This document shows positions 51,472 to 61,714 of a stretch of DNA of 64,000 nucleotides, in pieces. This stretch comes from Prevotella sp. (GTDB lineage Bacteria > Bacteroidota > Bacteroidia > Bacteroidales > Bacteroidaceae). The DNA lies in NCBI GenBank assembly GCA_017524385.1, contig JAFWSS010000034.1, positions 22,075 to 86,074 of the forward strand. The letters run 5' to 3'. The notes below the pieces were generated by a model. That model was not told the DNA's origin. It saw only the letters and a program-made list of their open reading frames with translations, and did not search any database. The translations under genes were made by a program, and so were the position numbers. Position 1 is the first letter of the stretch. Every line of letters begins with the position of its first letter.

Positions 51472-52341
51472 ATGAGACCCAACTTGAAAAAGCCCCTGAT
51501 TGTCTTCGATTTGGAGACAACGGGGCTTGACCTTGTTAAATCGCGCATCATCCAAATAGCATATGTCAAGGTGCAACCAGATGGTACCGAAAAGACTTGC
51601 GACTATTTGGTCAACCCTGAGATACCCATTCCCTATGAAGCGACAGCCATCACCGGCATCACGAATGAGATGGTGGCCGACGCCCCCACCTTCAAGTCTC
51701 TGGCCTCCACGTTGGAAAAGGAGTTCTCGGGATGTGATTTTGCCGGTTTCAACTCCAATCATTTCGATATCCCTCTCCTTGCAGAGGAATTCCTTCGTGC
51801 CGGCATCGATTTTGATTTTTCCAGGTGTCGGTTGATCGACATTCAAACGATATTCCACAAGATGGAGCCACGCAACCTTGCTGCGGCCTTCAAATTTTAT
51901 TGTGGAAAGGAGATGACAGCCGAGAATGTGGATTGTGATGGCAAGCCACATCAAGCAAAATTCGACACCGTTGCCACTTATCGTGTGCTTCAAGGGCAAC
52001 TTGACATGTATTCCCCCGAACGTCAGGAAAGCGAGGACAAGCAATTGCCTAACGATATGGATGTTCTCGCCGCATTCTCACGCACGAATGAGAATGTGGA
52101 CTTTGCCGGACGAATTGTATGGAAGCCCGTCCTCGATGAAAAAGGGAAGCCTGTCCTGGATGAGAAAGGTGCCCCCAAGAAGCAAGAGGTATTCAACTTC
52201 GGCAAATACAAAGGCCGTCCAGTCGCAGAGGTATTGCAGCAAGACACCGGTTACTATGGCTGGATGCTCAATGGTGATTTCACATACAATACCAAACAAG
52301 TTCTGACACGCATCCGCTTGAGGAATTTGGAACAACGATAA
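51472..52341 (+). CDS. DnaQ-like 3'-5' exonuclease
   Basis: 289 residues. Exo I FDLETTGLDL (residues 12-21), Exo II FAGFNSNHFDIPLLAEEF, Exo III HQAKFDTVATY; the DEDD residues are visible. The C-terminal part has a small repeated stretch (VLDEKGKPVLDEKGAPKK) and a domain beginning FNFGKYKGRPVAEVL, found in other Bacteroidetes exonucleases. Likely proofreading or repair nuclease. Adjacent to dnaN in the same transcription unit. Confidence 0.9.
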   Translation: MRPNLKKPLIVFDLETTGLDLVKSRIIQIAYVKVQPDGTEKTCDYLVNPEIPIPYEATAITGITNEMVADAPTFKSLASTLEKEFSGCDFAGFNSNHFDIPLLAEEFLRAGIDFDFSRCRLIDIQTIFHKMEPRNLAAAFKFYCGKEMTAENVDCDGKPHQAKFDTVATYRVLQGQLDMYSPERQESEDKQLPNDMDVLAAFSRTNENVDFAGRIVWKPVLDEKGKPVLDEKGAPKKQEVFNFGKYKGRPVAEVLQQDTGYYGWMLNGDFTYNTKQVLTRIRLRNLEQR

Positions 52342-52360
52342 TCTTCACTACACAAATTAA

Positions 52361-52804
52361 ATGAAAGCTTCGGAACAGACCATTCAAAAGATAGAGCGTG
52401 CCATTCGCAAGATTGGTCAGAAATTTCCTTCCACAGACGAGCCCACCCTCCTCACCGACATCCACCTTCGCGTGTCACAAGAGAGCGGTGAGATGCTAGT
52501 ATGCGACGATGATGACAACGAAATCACACGTTGCGTGATAGACGAGTGGATAGACAACAAGGAAGATGGTTTTTATGAAAATATAACAACCATACTTCGT
52601 CAGACGTTGAAAAGATTGGGCAAGGTGATAGACAACTACGGGCTGCTTCAACCCTTCAGCCTGGTGTTGGAGGACGAAGACCATGAGAACATCGCCGAAC
52701 TATATATTTCCGATGGCGACACCATCATCATCAACGGTGAACTGATGAAGGATTTGGACAAGGATTTGGACAAATTCTTTGAAGGTTTGATGAAAGATAT
52801 CTGA
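52361..52804 (+). CDS. Unknown conserved protein (147 aa)
   Basis: Acidic, alpha/beta protein without membrane segments. N-terminal helix (TIQKIERAIRKIGQKFP), a DIHLRVSQESGEMLVCDDDD strand region, helix (YENITTILRQTLKRLGKVID), and a C-terminus ending KDLDKDLDKFFEGLMKDI. Not recognised, though the position behind the exonuclease suggests a conserved cluster. Function unknown. Confidence 0.7.
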   Translation: MKASEQTIQKIERAIRKIGQKFPSTDEPTLLTDIHLRVSQESGEMLVCDDDDNEITRCVIDEWIDNKEDGFYENITTILRQTLKRLGKVIDNYGLLQPFSLVLEDEDHENIAELYISDGDTIIINGELMKDLDKDLDKFFEGLMKDI

Positions 52805-52992
52805 CTTGTCACATATCGCTTGGATGCCTTTGCAGTCATCCCTATGACTTTTCTCGCTGCCTCCAAGAATGCATCAAGTATGAATGTCGTAGAATTGCAA
52901 GGTAGAGTTAGGTAGAATTGCCATTATGAGCCTTTCGTCTGGAAAGCCAGAAAAAAAGTGTTCCCAACAACTTGTAATTGACAAGAAATGAT

Positions 52993-53000
52993 TAACTTTG
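52993..53000 (+). promoter_or_regulatory. -7 box of the pgk promoter
   Basis: TAACTTTG, 46 bp before pgk, with a weak -33 (CTTG). The 52805-52990 stretch otherwise has no gene. Confidence 0.6.
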
Positions 53001-53046
53001 CAAAGAAAAAGAGATTGTATCATTTAAATTAATATCAACAACAATT

Positions 53047-54294
53047 ATGAAGATTGACCAATTCAATTTTGCCGGCAAGAAGGCAATCGTACGTGTGGAT
53101 TTCAACGTACCCCTGGATGAAAATGGTAAGATAACCGACGACACCCGCATCCGCGGCGCTCTCCCTACGCTGAAGAAGATTCTCGCCGATGGTGGCTCAC
53201 TCATCATCATGTCGCATATGGGCAAGCCCAAAGGCAAGGTTAACGCCAAGTTCTCCCTTGGACAGATTGTCGACGCCGTGTCTGCCGCCCTTGGTGTTGA
53301 AGTGAAATTTGCTCCCGACTGCGCAAAGGCCCAGGAAGCTGCTGCCGCCTTGAAACCAGGTGAAGCCCTTCTGCTTGAGAACCTTCGTTTCTATCCTGAA
53401 GAGGAAGGCAAGCCTGTAGGCATCGACAAGGAAGATCCTGCATATGAAGATGCCAAGAAAGCAATGAAAGCAAGCCAGAAGGAGTTTGCCAAGACCCTTG
53501 CAAGCTATGCCGACTGCTATGTGATGGATGCTTTTGGTACAGCACATCGCAAGCATGCTTCCACCGCTGTCATCGACGAATATTTCGACAAGGACCACAA
53601 GATGCTCGGTTATCTGATGGAGAAAGAAGTGACGGCTGTTGACAATGTTCTTGGCAACATCAAGCGTCCGTTCACCGCCATCATGGGAGGTTCCAAGGTA
53701 TCCACCAAGATAGGCATCATAGAGAACCTTTTGGGGAAGGTTGACAACCTCATTCTTTGCGGAGGCATGACCTACACGTTTGCAAAGGCTCTTGGAGGCA
53801 AGATAGGCAATTCCATTTGCGAGGATGACAAACTCGATGTAGCCCTTGCCGTCATCGCGAAGGCTAAGGAGAATGGTGTGAACCTCGTCCTTGGCAGCGA
53901 CTGCATCGCCGCCGATGCTTTTGACAACAACGCCAACACCCAGGTTTGCCCATCCGACGCCATTCCTGATGGTTGGGAAGGTCTTGATGCCGGTCCCGAG
54001 ACCCGCAAGGCATTTGCCGAAGCCATAAAGCCAGCCAAGACGATACTTTGGAACGGCCCAGCCGGCGTGTTTGAATTTGACAACTTCATCGGTGGTTCGA
54101 AAGCCATTGCCGATGCCATTGCCGAAGCAACCGCCAATGGAGCCTTCTCTCTCATCGGTGGTGGAGACTCCGTAGCCTGCATCAACAAGTTTGGCATGGC
54201 CGACCAAGTCAGTTACATCTCCACTGGTGGTGGCGCTCTGTTGGAAGCCATTGAAGGCAAGGTGCTCCCCGGTGTTGCAGCCATCGAAGCATAA
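53047..54294 (+). CDS. pgk: Phosphoglycerate kinase
   Basis: 415 residues. N-terminal [25 protein letters not shown] (Arg/Asp phosphoglycerate site), [27 protein letters not shown], then the hinge [18 protein letters not shown] and the C-terminal nucleotide loop [13 protein letters not shown]. It interconverts 1,3-bisphosphoglycerate and 3-phosphoglycerate with ATP. Single gene with its own terminator. Confidence 0.97.
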   Translation: MKIDQFNFAGKKAIVRVDFNVPLDENGKITDDTRIRGALPTLKKILADGGSLIIMSHMGKPKGKVNAKFSLGQIVDAVSAALGVEVKFAPDCAKAQEAAAALKPGEALLLENLRFYPEEEGKPVGIDKEDPAYEDAKKAMKASQKEFAKTLASYADCYVMDAFGTAHRKHASTAVIDEYFDKDHKMLGYLMEKEVTAVDNVLGNIKRPFTAIMGGSKVSTKIGIIENLLGKVDNLILCGGMTYTFAKALGGKIGNSICEDDKLDVALAVIAKAKENGVNLVLGSDCIAADAFDNNANTQVCPSDAIPDGWEGLDAGPETRKAFAEAIKPAKTILWNGPAGVFEFDNFIGGSKAIADAIAEATANGAFSLIGGGDSVACINKFGMADQVSYISTGGGALLEAIEGKVLPGVAAIEA

Positions 54295-54312
54295 TCATAC
54301 GTTAACCTCATC

Positions 54313-54342
54313 ACCTCCCCCTCTTGCAGGGGGAGGTTTTTC
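54313..54342 (+). terminator. Terminator of pgk
   Basis: CCTCCCCC and GGGGGAGG stem (54314-54336) followed by TTTTTC. Confidence 0.8.
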
Positions 54343-54402
54343 AATGATAAGCACCACCCCATGTCACCATTTCCACTCAAGGAGAGACGACCACGTCATC
54401 AA

Positions 54403-57400
54403 ATGACCATTCTTTCCATCGCCTTTTTATTCCACTTACTTTTCTTTGCCGGCACACTGCAAGCGCAAACCGACTATACCTCCTCCATCGTGAATCACAA
54501 TTTCGACGGTCAAAGTCTAGCAGGTTGGCAACAGATGGGAATGTGGCTCCAAACAAACTCAGACTTCTCTGGCAAGAGCAATACCGCATATGTAGAGCGT
54601 TGGATAGGCAACCCCGCCAATCTTCCCGACACCTACATCAAGCAAACCCTCTCCGGGCTTCCCAAGGGCCGTTATACCCTCACCGTGGCAGCTCAACATG
54701 TCAAGCAGGGCAGTAGTGCCAATGCCACGGGAGCCGTGATTTTCGCCGACTGGCAGGAGACCGCCGTCACCACCACTCGCGACTACCAGTTGACCTTCGA
54801 CCTTCTTACAGACGATGTCACCATAGGTTTCAAATGCAAGAATTCCACCGCCAACTGGATGGCATGCGACAATTTTCGCCTTACATTCGTCAGCAATGAT
54901 GTTTCCTACCTGCGTATCGGACTTGACAACATGGTCACAGAAGCATCCACCCTGGCAAGCCAAGCTATGGATTCAGAGGTGAAAAGCACATTGAACAGTG
55001 CCATCAGCACCGCACGGAGTCTCATTTCCAATGGCAGTTCCACCAGCATCCAATCTGCTGCCACGACACTGAAGAAAGCGATGTTGGCAGCAGAACGGAG
55101 CATCTTCGCCAGCAAGACCTCCACAACGGGCAGTGTGCCTTCTGTAACCACACAGCACAGATACGCCCGTGGCTCCACCATGATTTTCGGCCGCATCAAC
55201 GTGTCCTCATCATCGTCGATTCTCGAGCAAGGACTCTGCTATAGCACCACCAACCCAACGCCCACCGTAGCCGATGAACGGACGACTCGTTTCGTGAACA
55301 ATGGCGGCAACATCTACTGCATCGACAACACCGTCCCGGGCACCCTCTATTATGTTCGCGCCTATGCCGTGACTACCGGTTACAAAGTGGGTTATGGTGA
55401 TGTCATCCGCGTCTATACGCTTCCCAAAGGCAACATCACATGGAGTTATGGCTATGAAGGCGACGAAGGACAAAACCAACGCATCTCACAAGCAGTGGAA
55501 GGCGGAATGTGCTATTGGAACAACCTTACGAGCATCAAGGGTTTCCATCTCTCCGCGCATTATGCCTGGGGAGTAGGTGCCGGCGGCGGTACCGCCGAGT
55601 GTTCTTATGGTGGATGGATGAGCATCAGCCAGAGCGAAGCCTACCAATCCACGGGCACTGTTTTGCACGAGGGTGGCCATGGCATTGGCATCGGCACCAC
55701 CGGCACTTACTATGGCGACATCCGTTCCAATGGCAGCACCGGCATATGGTATGGCAAGCGCGCCACCCAATTCCTGCAATTCTGGGACAACAGCGATGAT
55801 GTTCGCCTGACGGGCGACGCCACCCATATGTGGTCGACGAATGCCGCGCAAAGCCTCTCATACACCATCAACGGTGCCCACGAAGACGACCACAGCGACG
55901 TTCAATATTATGGCAACGCCTTGCTTATGCAAGCCATTGTCGAAGACGGACTATTCCCCGTTGAAAACCAGTTGCAAGGTCTTGCCTACACCTTCGAACA
56001 TACCGACGACGCCGTCTATTACCTCCGCAACAGCGATGAAAGATACGGTCTCAAATCATCTTATCTTGTAGACAACAATGGTACGCTGCAATTGAAACAA
56101 CTCTCTCGCGAAGAGGCAAAGACGACGACCAACAACGCCCAATGGACCATCTCCTTCGACCCAGCCAAGCAACTTTACCGTCTCAAGAACAAGAATAGCG
56201 GGCGGTATATCCAATACAACTCCGGGAACGCCGTCAATGGTTTCCGAACCAATACTGCTGGCGAGGTGGACCTTCGTCTTCAACTCTCTTTTGTCGATGT
56301 GACGATAGGAGAAGGCGGCAGTTCACTCACGCTCGACTGTTATCACATCATGCGCGGAACAGCAGAGGCAGCCCCCCAGTCAATGTGCGCCAAGTCGGCC
56401 ACTTCAACAGGTTCCACCGCCTTCAGCAACACCCGTTCCGCCACCGAGCAACGCTGGCTCATCCTTACAGAGGACGACCTAGACAAGGTGGACCAATCCC
56501 TCAGGGCAGGAGAACTCAACGCTCTCGACGAATTGATCGCCCACATCCGCACCCTTGCCTCACAATCCCACACAGAGGATGCGGAGAATGCCAACGCATC
56601 GTTGGAAAACACACTCGCCAGCATAGAGGCTCGCGAGGTTGACGCCGACGCATCAACCATCGTGTCATTGATAGGCGAGGCAAAGGCAGCCTTGATGCAA
56701 TTCTTGAAGGACACCACCCCTCAAGGCAATCCCTATGACATCACCTTCCTCATCGCGAATGCCGGGATGGACAGTGCCGAACATTGGAGCGGCACAGCTC
56801 CCACCATCAACTTCTCTTGTGGAGAGTTCTACCAAAAAACCTTTGATGTCTACCAGGCCATCAGTGGTGCTCCCGCAGGCCGTTACGTATTCAAACTACA
56901 AGCCTTCCAACGCCCGGGCCCGCCATCCGACACTTACAACGACTATGCAAACGGGACAAGCAACTACCCCGTCACCAGCCAATTATATCTCGGCACAGCC
57001 TCCAAGTTTGCCAACCATATCGGACAAGGTGCTCAAAACACAAAAGTGGGGATAGGCAACGAGAGCGAGGTGGGCAATCCCACCAAATACATTCCCAACA
57101 ACATGCAGGCTGCAGGGGCCTATTTTGCCAAGGGGTTATATGAGAACACTGTAGAAACCACATTGGTGAGCAACAACCAGACTTTGCGATTTGGCATCCG
57201 CGGGGCGACGTATGTCGCAAGCGACTGGACCATCTTCGACAATTTCCGCCTATATTATTATGGTGGAAATACAGAAACGCAAGACCCAGCTGCCGAAGCA
57301 GAAGGATATGACATCACCACAGCCATGGCACCATATCTTTGCACAGGCAGTCTGAAGGAATGGACCAACGAGGGAATGGCAGCCAACTACAGCGCCGGCG

Positions 57401-58440
57401 CAGCCCCCTATTCCAACACGTCGGACGGAGCACGTGTCGATTTCCCCTTCATCGAGCGGTGGGTCAGTACGGCCAATGAAGGAACGCTCCCTAACAGCAG
57501 CTTGTCTCAAACCATCACCGAACTTCCCAACGGTAAGTACTTCATCCGTGCATCCCTGATAGCCGTCAACCAATCTTCGCCCACGGCCGATGTCACCGGT
57601 GTGACATTCTGGGCAGGCGACAAGGAGGTTGCGGTATCCACCGGAGACGGAATGCCCGAGCGTTATTCCTTGATGGTGGAAGTGACCGACGGCACCCTCG
57701 AATACGGTCTTCGCGCCGTCAGTACCAATGCCAACTGGATTGCTCTTGACAACATTTCGCTGATTTTCAGTGGGACGGAAGAAGAATATCTCTCCAAGGC
57801 CACGGCATGCCACCCTGTCCGCGTGCCCATAGTCAATTCCACCTTCGACCAGTGGAATCTAGACGGTTGGGGTCAGGATGGGCAATGGCAGACCATGAAT
57901 GCCACCTATGACCATTTCTGTCCTCCATTCGCTGAATGGTGGGTGAACAATGTTGCCATGTCCGACCGTTCTCTCACCCAGTCACTTCCGCTCAAGAAAG
58001 GCTACTATTCATTGCAAGCCGCCGTCGAAGCCGTCAGGCAAGACCAACCAAGCCTGCAGGTGAGCGGTGTCACATTGCGCATGGATGATGCATCAGTGGC
58101 ATGCCACACTGGCGACGGGAAACCAGAAATCTTCTTCGTCAACAAATTTTTGGAGGAGGGCGAACACACGATAGGCCTTCATGTGGAATCATCCAACGCC
58201 AACTGGGTTGCAACAGATAATTTTGTTTTGCGTTATTATGGGCCATATGTACCTTTGCAAGGCGACAACAACCATGACGGTCAAGTGACCATCACCGATG
58301 TGACCATATTGGTGAACAGCATCCTCAAAATTGCCATCGACGATATCGACCTTTGCATAGCAGACATGAATGGAGATGGAGATATCAACATCACCGACGT
58401 GACCCTGCTTGTCGATACCATCCTCAGCACCTCACATTAA
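54403..58440 (+). CDS. Large secreted zincin-like protein with repeated beta domains and dockerin-like end
   Basis: 1345 residues from the start at 54403. Signal peptide MTILSIAFLFHLLFFAGTLQAQ. Layout: jelly-roll-like domain 1 (about 20-170, ending NWMACDNFRLTFV), a helical hairpin (about 175-235), an Fn3-like domain (about 240-340), then a domain with HEGGHGIGIG (H422-E-x-x-H426), a zincin motif. The metzincin Gly is present but the third ligand position is Thr. A ricin-like stretch (YRLKNKNSGRYIQYNSG) follows, then three more jelly-roll-like copies ending SDWTIFDNFRLYYYG, NWIALDNISLIFSG and NWVATDNFVLRYYG. Two dockerin-type calcium loops close it (GDNNHDGQVTITDVTILVNS; ADMNGDGDINITDVTLLVDT). 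Possibly a glycoprotein-degrading protease (inference). Confidence 0.75.
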   Translation: MTILSIAFLFHLLFFAGTLQAQTDYTSSIVNHNFDGQSLAGWQQMGMWLQTNSDFSGKSNTAYVERWIGNPANLPDTYIKQTLSGLPKGRYTLTVAAQHVKQGSSANATGAVIFADWQETAVTTTRDYQLTFDLLTDDVTIGFKCKNSTANWMACDNFRLTFVSNDVSYLRIGLDNMVTEASTLASQAMDSEVKSTLNSAISTARSLISNGSSTSIQSAATTLKKAMLAAERSIFASKTSTTGSVPSVTTQHRYARGSTMIFGRINVSSSSSILEQGLCYSTTNPTPTVADERTTRFVNNGGNIYCIDNTVPGTLYYVRAYAVTTGYKVGYGDVIRVYTLPKGNITWSYGYEGDEGQNQRISQAVEGGMCYWNNLTSIKGFHLSAHYAWGVGAGGGTAECSYGGWMSISQSEAYQSTGTVLHEGGHGIGIGTTGTYYGDIRSNGSTGIWYGKRATQFLQFWDNSDDVRLTGDATHMWSTNAAQSLSYTINGAHEDDHSDVQYYGNALLMQAIVEDGLFPVENQLQGLAYTFEHTDDAVYYLRNSDERYGLKSSYLVDNNGTLQLKQLSREEAKTTTNNAQWTISFDPAKQLYRLKNKNSGRYIQYNSGNAVNGFRTNTAGEVDLRLQLSFVDVTIGEGGSSLTLDCYHIMRGTAEAAPQSMCAKSATSTGSTAFSNTRSATEQRWLILTEDDLDKVDQSLRAGELNALDELIAHIRTLASQSHTEDAENANASLENTLASIEAREVDADASTIVSLIGEAKAALMQFLKDTTPQGNPYDITFLIANAGMDSAEHWSGTAPTINFSCGEFYQKTFDVYQAISGAPAGRYVFKLQAFQRPGPPSDTYNDYANGTSNYPVTSQLYLGTASKFANHIGQGAQNTKVGIGNESEVGNPTKYIPNNMQAAGAYFAKGLYENTVETTLVSNNQTLRFGIRGATYVASDWTIFDNFRLYYYGGNTETQDPAAEAEGYDITTAMAPYLCTGSLKEWTNEGMAANYSAGAAPYSNTSDGARVDFPFIERWVSTANEGTLPNSSLSQTITELPNGKYFIRASLIAVNQSSPTADVTGVTFWAGDKEVAVSTGDGMPERYSLMVEVTDGTLEYGLRAVSTNANWIALDNISLIFSGTEEEYLSKATACHPVRVPIVNSTFDQWNLDGWGQDGQWQTMNATYDHFCPPFAEWWVNNVAMSDRSLTQSLPLKKGYYSLQAAVEAVRQDQPSLQVSGVTLRMDDASVACHTGDGKPEIFFVNKFLEEGEHTIGLHVESSNANWVATDNFVLRYYGPYVPLQGDNNHDGQVTITDVTILVNSILKIAIDDIDLCIADMNGDGDINITDVTLLVDTILSTSH

Positions 58441-58454
58441 CCTGACATTACAGC

Positions 58455-58493
58455 ATCAAGCCGGGTATGACTTCTAGTCATACCCGGCTTGAT
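58455..58493. terminator. Bidirectional terminator
   Basis: ATCAAGCCGGGTATGAC and GTCATACCCGGCTTGAT, perfect 17-bp arms with a 5-nt loop, between two convergent genes. Confidence 0.8.
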
Positions 58494-58514
58494 ATCAAAT
58501 AGCAAGCAGACGTC

Positions 58515-59072
58515 TTATTTCTTGAAAAGTCTCTTGTAAAGTCCTTCGAATCCGGCGCAGTGGCGAGCTTCGTCCTTTGCCATTTCATGGACGGTGTCGT
58601 GTGTGGCATCCATGTTGGCTTTCTTTGCATTGCGTGCAATGCGGAATTTATCCTCACAAGCTCCTCTCTCGGCAGCAATGCGCGCCTCCAAGTTGCTCTT
58701 GGTGTCACCCAGCACGTCGCCAAGCAATTCAGCGAACTTGGCAGCATGCTCAGCCTCCTCGAAAGCATATCTTCTGAAAGCCTCAGCCACCTCGGGATAT
58801 CCTTCCCGGTCAGCCTGACGGCTCATGGCAAGATACATTCCAACCTCCCCACACTCTCCATTGAAATGGTTGAGCAGGTCTTTGATCATCTCCTCATCGG
58901 CACCCTCCTTGCGAGCAGCACCTAGTTCGTGCACAGTGGCGAAGGGTTGTTCCTCACCCTCGATCACTTCATTGAACTTTGCAGCAGGAGCCTTGCAGAT
59001 TGGACATCTCTCAGGTGGTTCTGTTCCTTCATGGATGTAACCACAAACGGTACAAATAAATTTTTTCTTCAT
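58515..59072 (-). CDS. Reverse rubrerythrin (N-terminal rubredoxin, C-terminal diiron)
   Basis: 185 residues. The N-terminal rubredoxin site is [10 protein letters not shown]...[11 protein letters not shown] (two Cys pairs). The following four-helix diiron domain contains [31 protein letters not shown] and [20 protein letters not shown], with the Glu/His ligands. Rubredoxin precedes the diiron part, the reverse of classical rubrerythrin. It reduces hydrogen peroxide (and oxygen) in anaerobes. Promoter at 59170-59201. Confidence 0.92.
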   Translation of the reverse strand: MKKKFICTVCGYIHEGTEPPERCPICKAPAAKFNEVIEGEEQPFATVHELGAARKEGADEEMIKDLLNHFNGECGEVGMYLAMSRQADREGYPEVAEAFRRYAFEEAEHAAKFAELLGDVLGDTKSNLEARIAAERGACEDKFRIARNAKKANMDATHDTVHEMAKDEARHCAGFEGLYKRLFKK

Positions 59073-59169
59073 AATGCTTGATGGGTTAGTGTTAAAAAAT
59101 ACGAGTCAACAAAAATGATTATTTGCACATCTCTCCGCCTACGTCTTAGCAGAGGACTTACATTTTTCG

Positions 59170-59201
59170 CAAAATTAGACAACTATTTTGAATTGAACAA
59201 A
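59170..59201 (-). promoter_or_regulatory. Promoter of the rubrerythrin gene
   Basis: Minus strand TTTG (59198-59201), 20 bp, TAATTTTG (59170-59177). The predicted start gives a leader of about 90 nt. Confidence 0.7.
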
Positions 59202-59275
59202 TTTTTTGGGGAATAAATGTAAGAAAATCTTTTTTATGATTGGACACTCAAACAAGCATAGGCACCTTGTATTGT

Positions 59276-60277
59276 TCATTTTTCCAATTTCGCGTTTTCC
59301 GAGACAGAGAATTTGATTTTCTTGTTTCTTGGGACAAAGGGCCTTTTCCATTCTCCGTTAAGTATGCGGATGGTGGTTTTCTTTCCCACAGGAGCCTCAT
59401 CGACGGCTTTCTGGAGGTCCATATAATTGCCGTGCCCATCTTTTGCGACGATGAAATCATAATGCCTGACGTATTTTTTAAGAGCTGGCACTTGCTTGGC
59501 TATCTCGTCAACGAGCAGGCCGGCAACGACGTGTGCTCCATAGATGTTGTAGTGGGTGTTGTCTTCCCTACCTTTGGGAATGGAAGGATTTTCTCCTGGT
59601 TTGAACCACATATGTAGTGCTTTCGAACCTTCGACTCCCAGGCTTTGCTCCAATTCGTGAGTGATGGCATTGGCGTCGATGAAGGGAACTTTCAGGGTTT
59701 CTGCCACATTTTTGGGAGCGATGCGGTAATCACCATGGGTGTCCACCAAGACCTCCCCTTCTGTTTTCTTCTCTCCCGTGAATTCCGTGTCCCTAAGTTT
59801 CTCGTCATCATCGTTTTGGGGAGCGACAGCCTGAAAATTCCTTCTCACCACAGCGTTGCACAGGATGGGTATCCCACCCTTCTCCCTGGTTTCCACGACA
59901 AACTTGGTGAGATTAGCATCAAATGTCGTCCCTGGGTCGGTATGTCTGTCTTCCTTGGGTTTCTCATCGTTGTGGCCAAACTGTATGACGACATAATCGC
60001 CAGGTTTGATTTTTTCGAGCACCTTGTCCCATCTCCCTTCATCAATGAAGCTTTTCGACGACCTTCCGTTGACAGCATGGTTGTCAACGATGATGTCATC
60101 GGTGAAGAATCCTTGCAAAGCCATCCCCCACCCTCTTTCGGGCTGCCCATTGTCAATAGGTTTGTTAGCCATTGTGGAGTCTCCAATCATGAAGATGGTT
60201 GTCTTTTCCTTGCGAGCAGCTGTGAGAATCAACAGGAGCCCAAAGAAAAGGAGAAAAAAAGTTGATTTATTTCTCAT
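59276..60277 (-). CDS. CE12-like pectin/rhamnogalacturonan acetylesterase with truncated CE8 domain
   Basis: 333 residues from the start at 60277, giving a signal peptide (MRNKSTFFLLFFGLLLILTAA). SGNH esterase motifs: FMIGDSTMAN (Ser), VDNHAVNGRSSKSF (Gly), YVVIQFGHNDEKP (Asn), and DNTHYNIYGAHVV (Asp/His). It removes acetyl groups from pectin. The last ~60 residues (YDFIVAKDGHGNYMDLQKAV, then TTIRILNGEWKRPFVP) match the start of a pectin methylesterase (CE8) beta-helix, but a stop cuts it after about one turn. No continuation was seen in other frames downstream, so the CE8 part looks deleted. Confidence 0.85.
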   Translation of the reverse strand: MRNKSTFFLLFFGLLLILTAARKEKTTIFMIGDSTMANKPIDNGQPERGWGMALQGFFTDDIIVDNHAVNGRSSKSFIDEGRWDKVLEKIKPGDYVVIQFGHNDEKPKEDRHTDPGTTFDANLTKFVVETREKGGIPILCNAVVRRNFQAVAPQNDDDEKLRDTEFTGEKKTEGEVLVDTHGDYRIAPKNVAETLKVPFIDANAITHELEQSLGVEGSKALHMWFKPGENPSIPKGREDNTHYNIYGAHVVAGLLVDEIAKQVPALKKYVRHYDFIVAKDGHGNYMDLQKAVDEAPVGKKTTIRILNGEWKRPFVPRNKKIKFSVSENAKLEK

Positions 60278-60333
60278 ATTGGTAGTATGGAAGATTATGG
60301 GCTGGCACGGCATTGCCGCGCCAGCCTTCATTT

Positions 60334-61698
60334 TTATGATTTTAAGATTTGCATCATTTCCTCTATAGAGACGGTTTGTTGCTCTCCTGTCTCCATATTT
60401 TTGACAGTGACCTTTTGTTGCTCCATCTCATCCTTTCCTGTCATGACGACGAAACGCATTCCCTTGGCATTGGCATAGGCCATTTGCTTTTTCATTTTCG
60501 CCTTGTCGGGATAGATTTCACAACTGACGCCCTCCTCCCTGCATTTCCCTGCAATGGGAATGCAATAAGCAGTTTCCTCTTCTCCGAAATTGATGAAAAG
60601 CACCTCGGTAGCCTTCACCGCTTCCTTGGGATAGAGGTCGAGCGTGTTGAGTACGTCGTAGATGCGGTCTGCTCCGAATGAGATGCCCACACCGCTTAGC
60701 CCAGGCATTCCGAAGATACCGGTGAGGTTGTCATAGCGCCCCCCTCCAGTGATGCTTCCCATCTGTACGTCAAGAGCTTTCACTTCGAAGATGGCACCAG
60801 TGTAATAGTTGAGTCCCCTTGCCAGTGTAAGGTCCAGCTCCACTTGGTTGTGTATTTCATCCAGTTTGAGCAGGTCAAGAATGGTACGCACTTCCCCCAC
60901 CCCCTTCATACCTGTCTCCGAGTGGGCAAGCAGAGAGGCGATGGTGTCGAGTTTCTCTTCGTTGGAACCAGTCATGGCGATGATGGGTTGTATTTTTTCA
61001 ATTGCTTCCTTGCTGATGCCTCGTTCCACGAGCTCGGCGTTGACGCCATCTATTCCAATTTTGTCGAGTTTGTCGATTGCCGTAGTGATATCAACGATTT
61101 TGTCGGTTTCCCCTATCACCTCCGCTATTCCAGCGAGAATCTTGCGGTTGTTGACCTTTATGGCCACCCTTGCACCGAACTTGGTAAACACCTTGTCCAT
61201 GATTTGCACGAGTTCCACCTCGTTGAGCAGGGAGTCGCTACCCACGATGTCGGCATCGCACTGGTAGAATTCCCGGTATCTTCCCTTGGCCGGTCTGTCA
61301 GCCCTCCACACGGGTTGAATCTGGTATCTTTTGAAAGGTAGTTGCAGTTGGTCCCTGTGCATCACGACGAACCTGGCGAAAGGAACCGTGAGGTCATATC
61401 TGAGTCCTTTCTCGCAGAACCTTGCAGCGAGGTGTGGCAGGTTTCGCTCTTTCCATTCTTCGTCGGTGACATTGCCGATGAAGTCACCAGAGTTAAGCAC
61501 CTTGTAAATGAGTTTGTCACCTTCTTCCCCGTATTTGCCAAGTAGTGTATGCAAGGTCTCCAATGCCGGTGTCTCTATTTGTTGGAAACCGTAAAGCGCA
61601 TAAACTTCCCTTATGGTGTTGAAGATGTAGTTGCGCTTGGCCATCTCGTTAGGCGTGAAGTCGCGTGTCCCTTTGGGTATGGATGGTTTTTGTGCCAT
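60334..61698 (-). CDS. hisS: Histidyl-tRNA synthetase
   Basis: 454 residues. Class II motifs: motif 1 around [12 protein letters not shown], motif 2 [15 protein letters not shown]...[13 protein letters not shown], and [15 protein letters not shown]; HisRS signature GGRYDNLTG and motif 3 [15 protein letters not shown]. The anticodon-binding domain is at the C-terminus (from about 340). Charges tRNA-His. Its start is 16 bp after the purA stop. Confidence 0.96.
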   Translation of the reverse strand: MAQKPSIPKGTRDFTPNEMAKRNYIFNTIREVYALYGFQQIETPALETLHTLLGKYGEEGDKLIYKVLNSGDFIGNVTDEEWKERNLPHLAARFCEKGLRYDLTVPFARFVVMHRDQLQLPFKRYQIQPVWRADRPAKGRYREFYQCDADIVGSDSLLNEVELVQIMDKVFTKFGARVAIKVNNRKILAGIAEVIGETDKIVDITTAIDKLDKIGIDGVNAELVERGISKEAIEKIQPIIAMTGSNEEKLDTIASLLAHSETGMKGVGEVRTILDLLKLDEIHNQVELDLTLARGLNYYTGAIFEVKALDVQMGSITGGGRYDNLTGIFGMPGLSGVGISFGADRIYDVLNTLDLYPKEAVKATEVLFINFGEEETAYCIPIAGKCREEGVSCEIYPDKAKMKKQMAYANAKGMRFVVMTGKDEMEQQKVTVKNMETGEQQTVSIEEMMQILKS

Positions 61699-61714
61699 GA
61701 TGATGGATGTGAAG

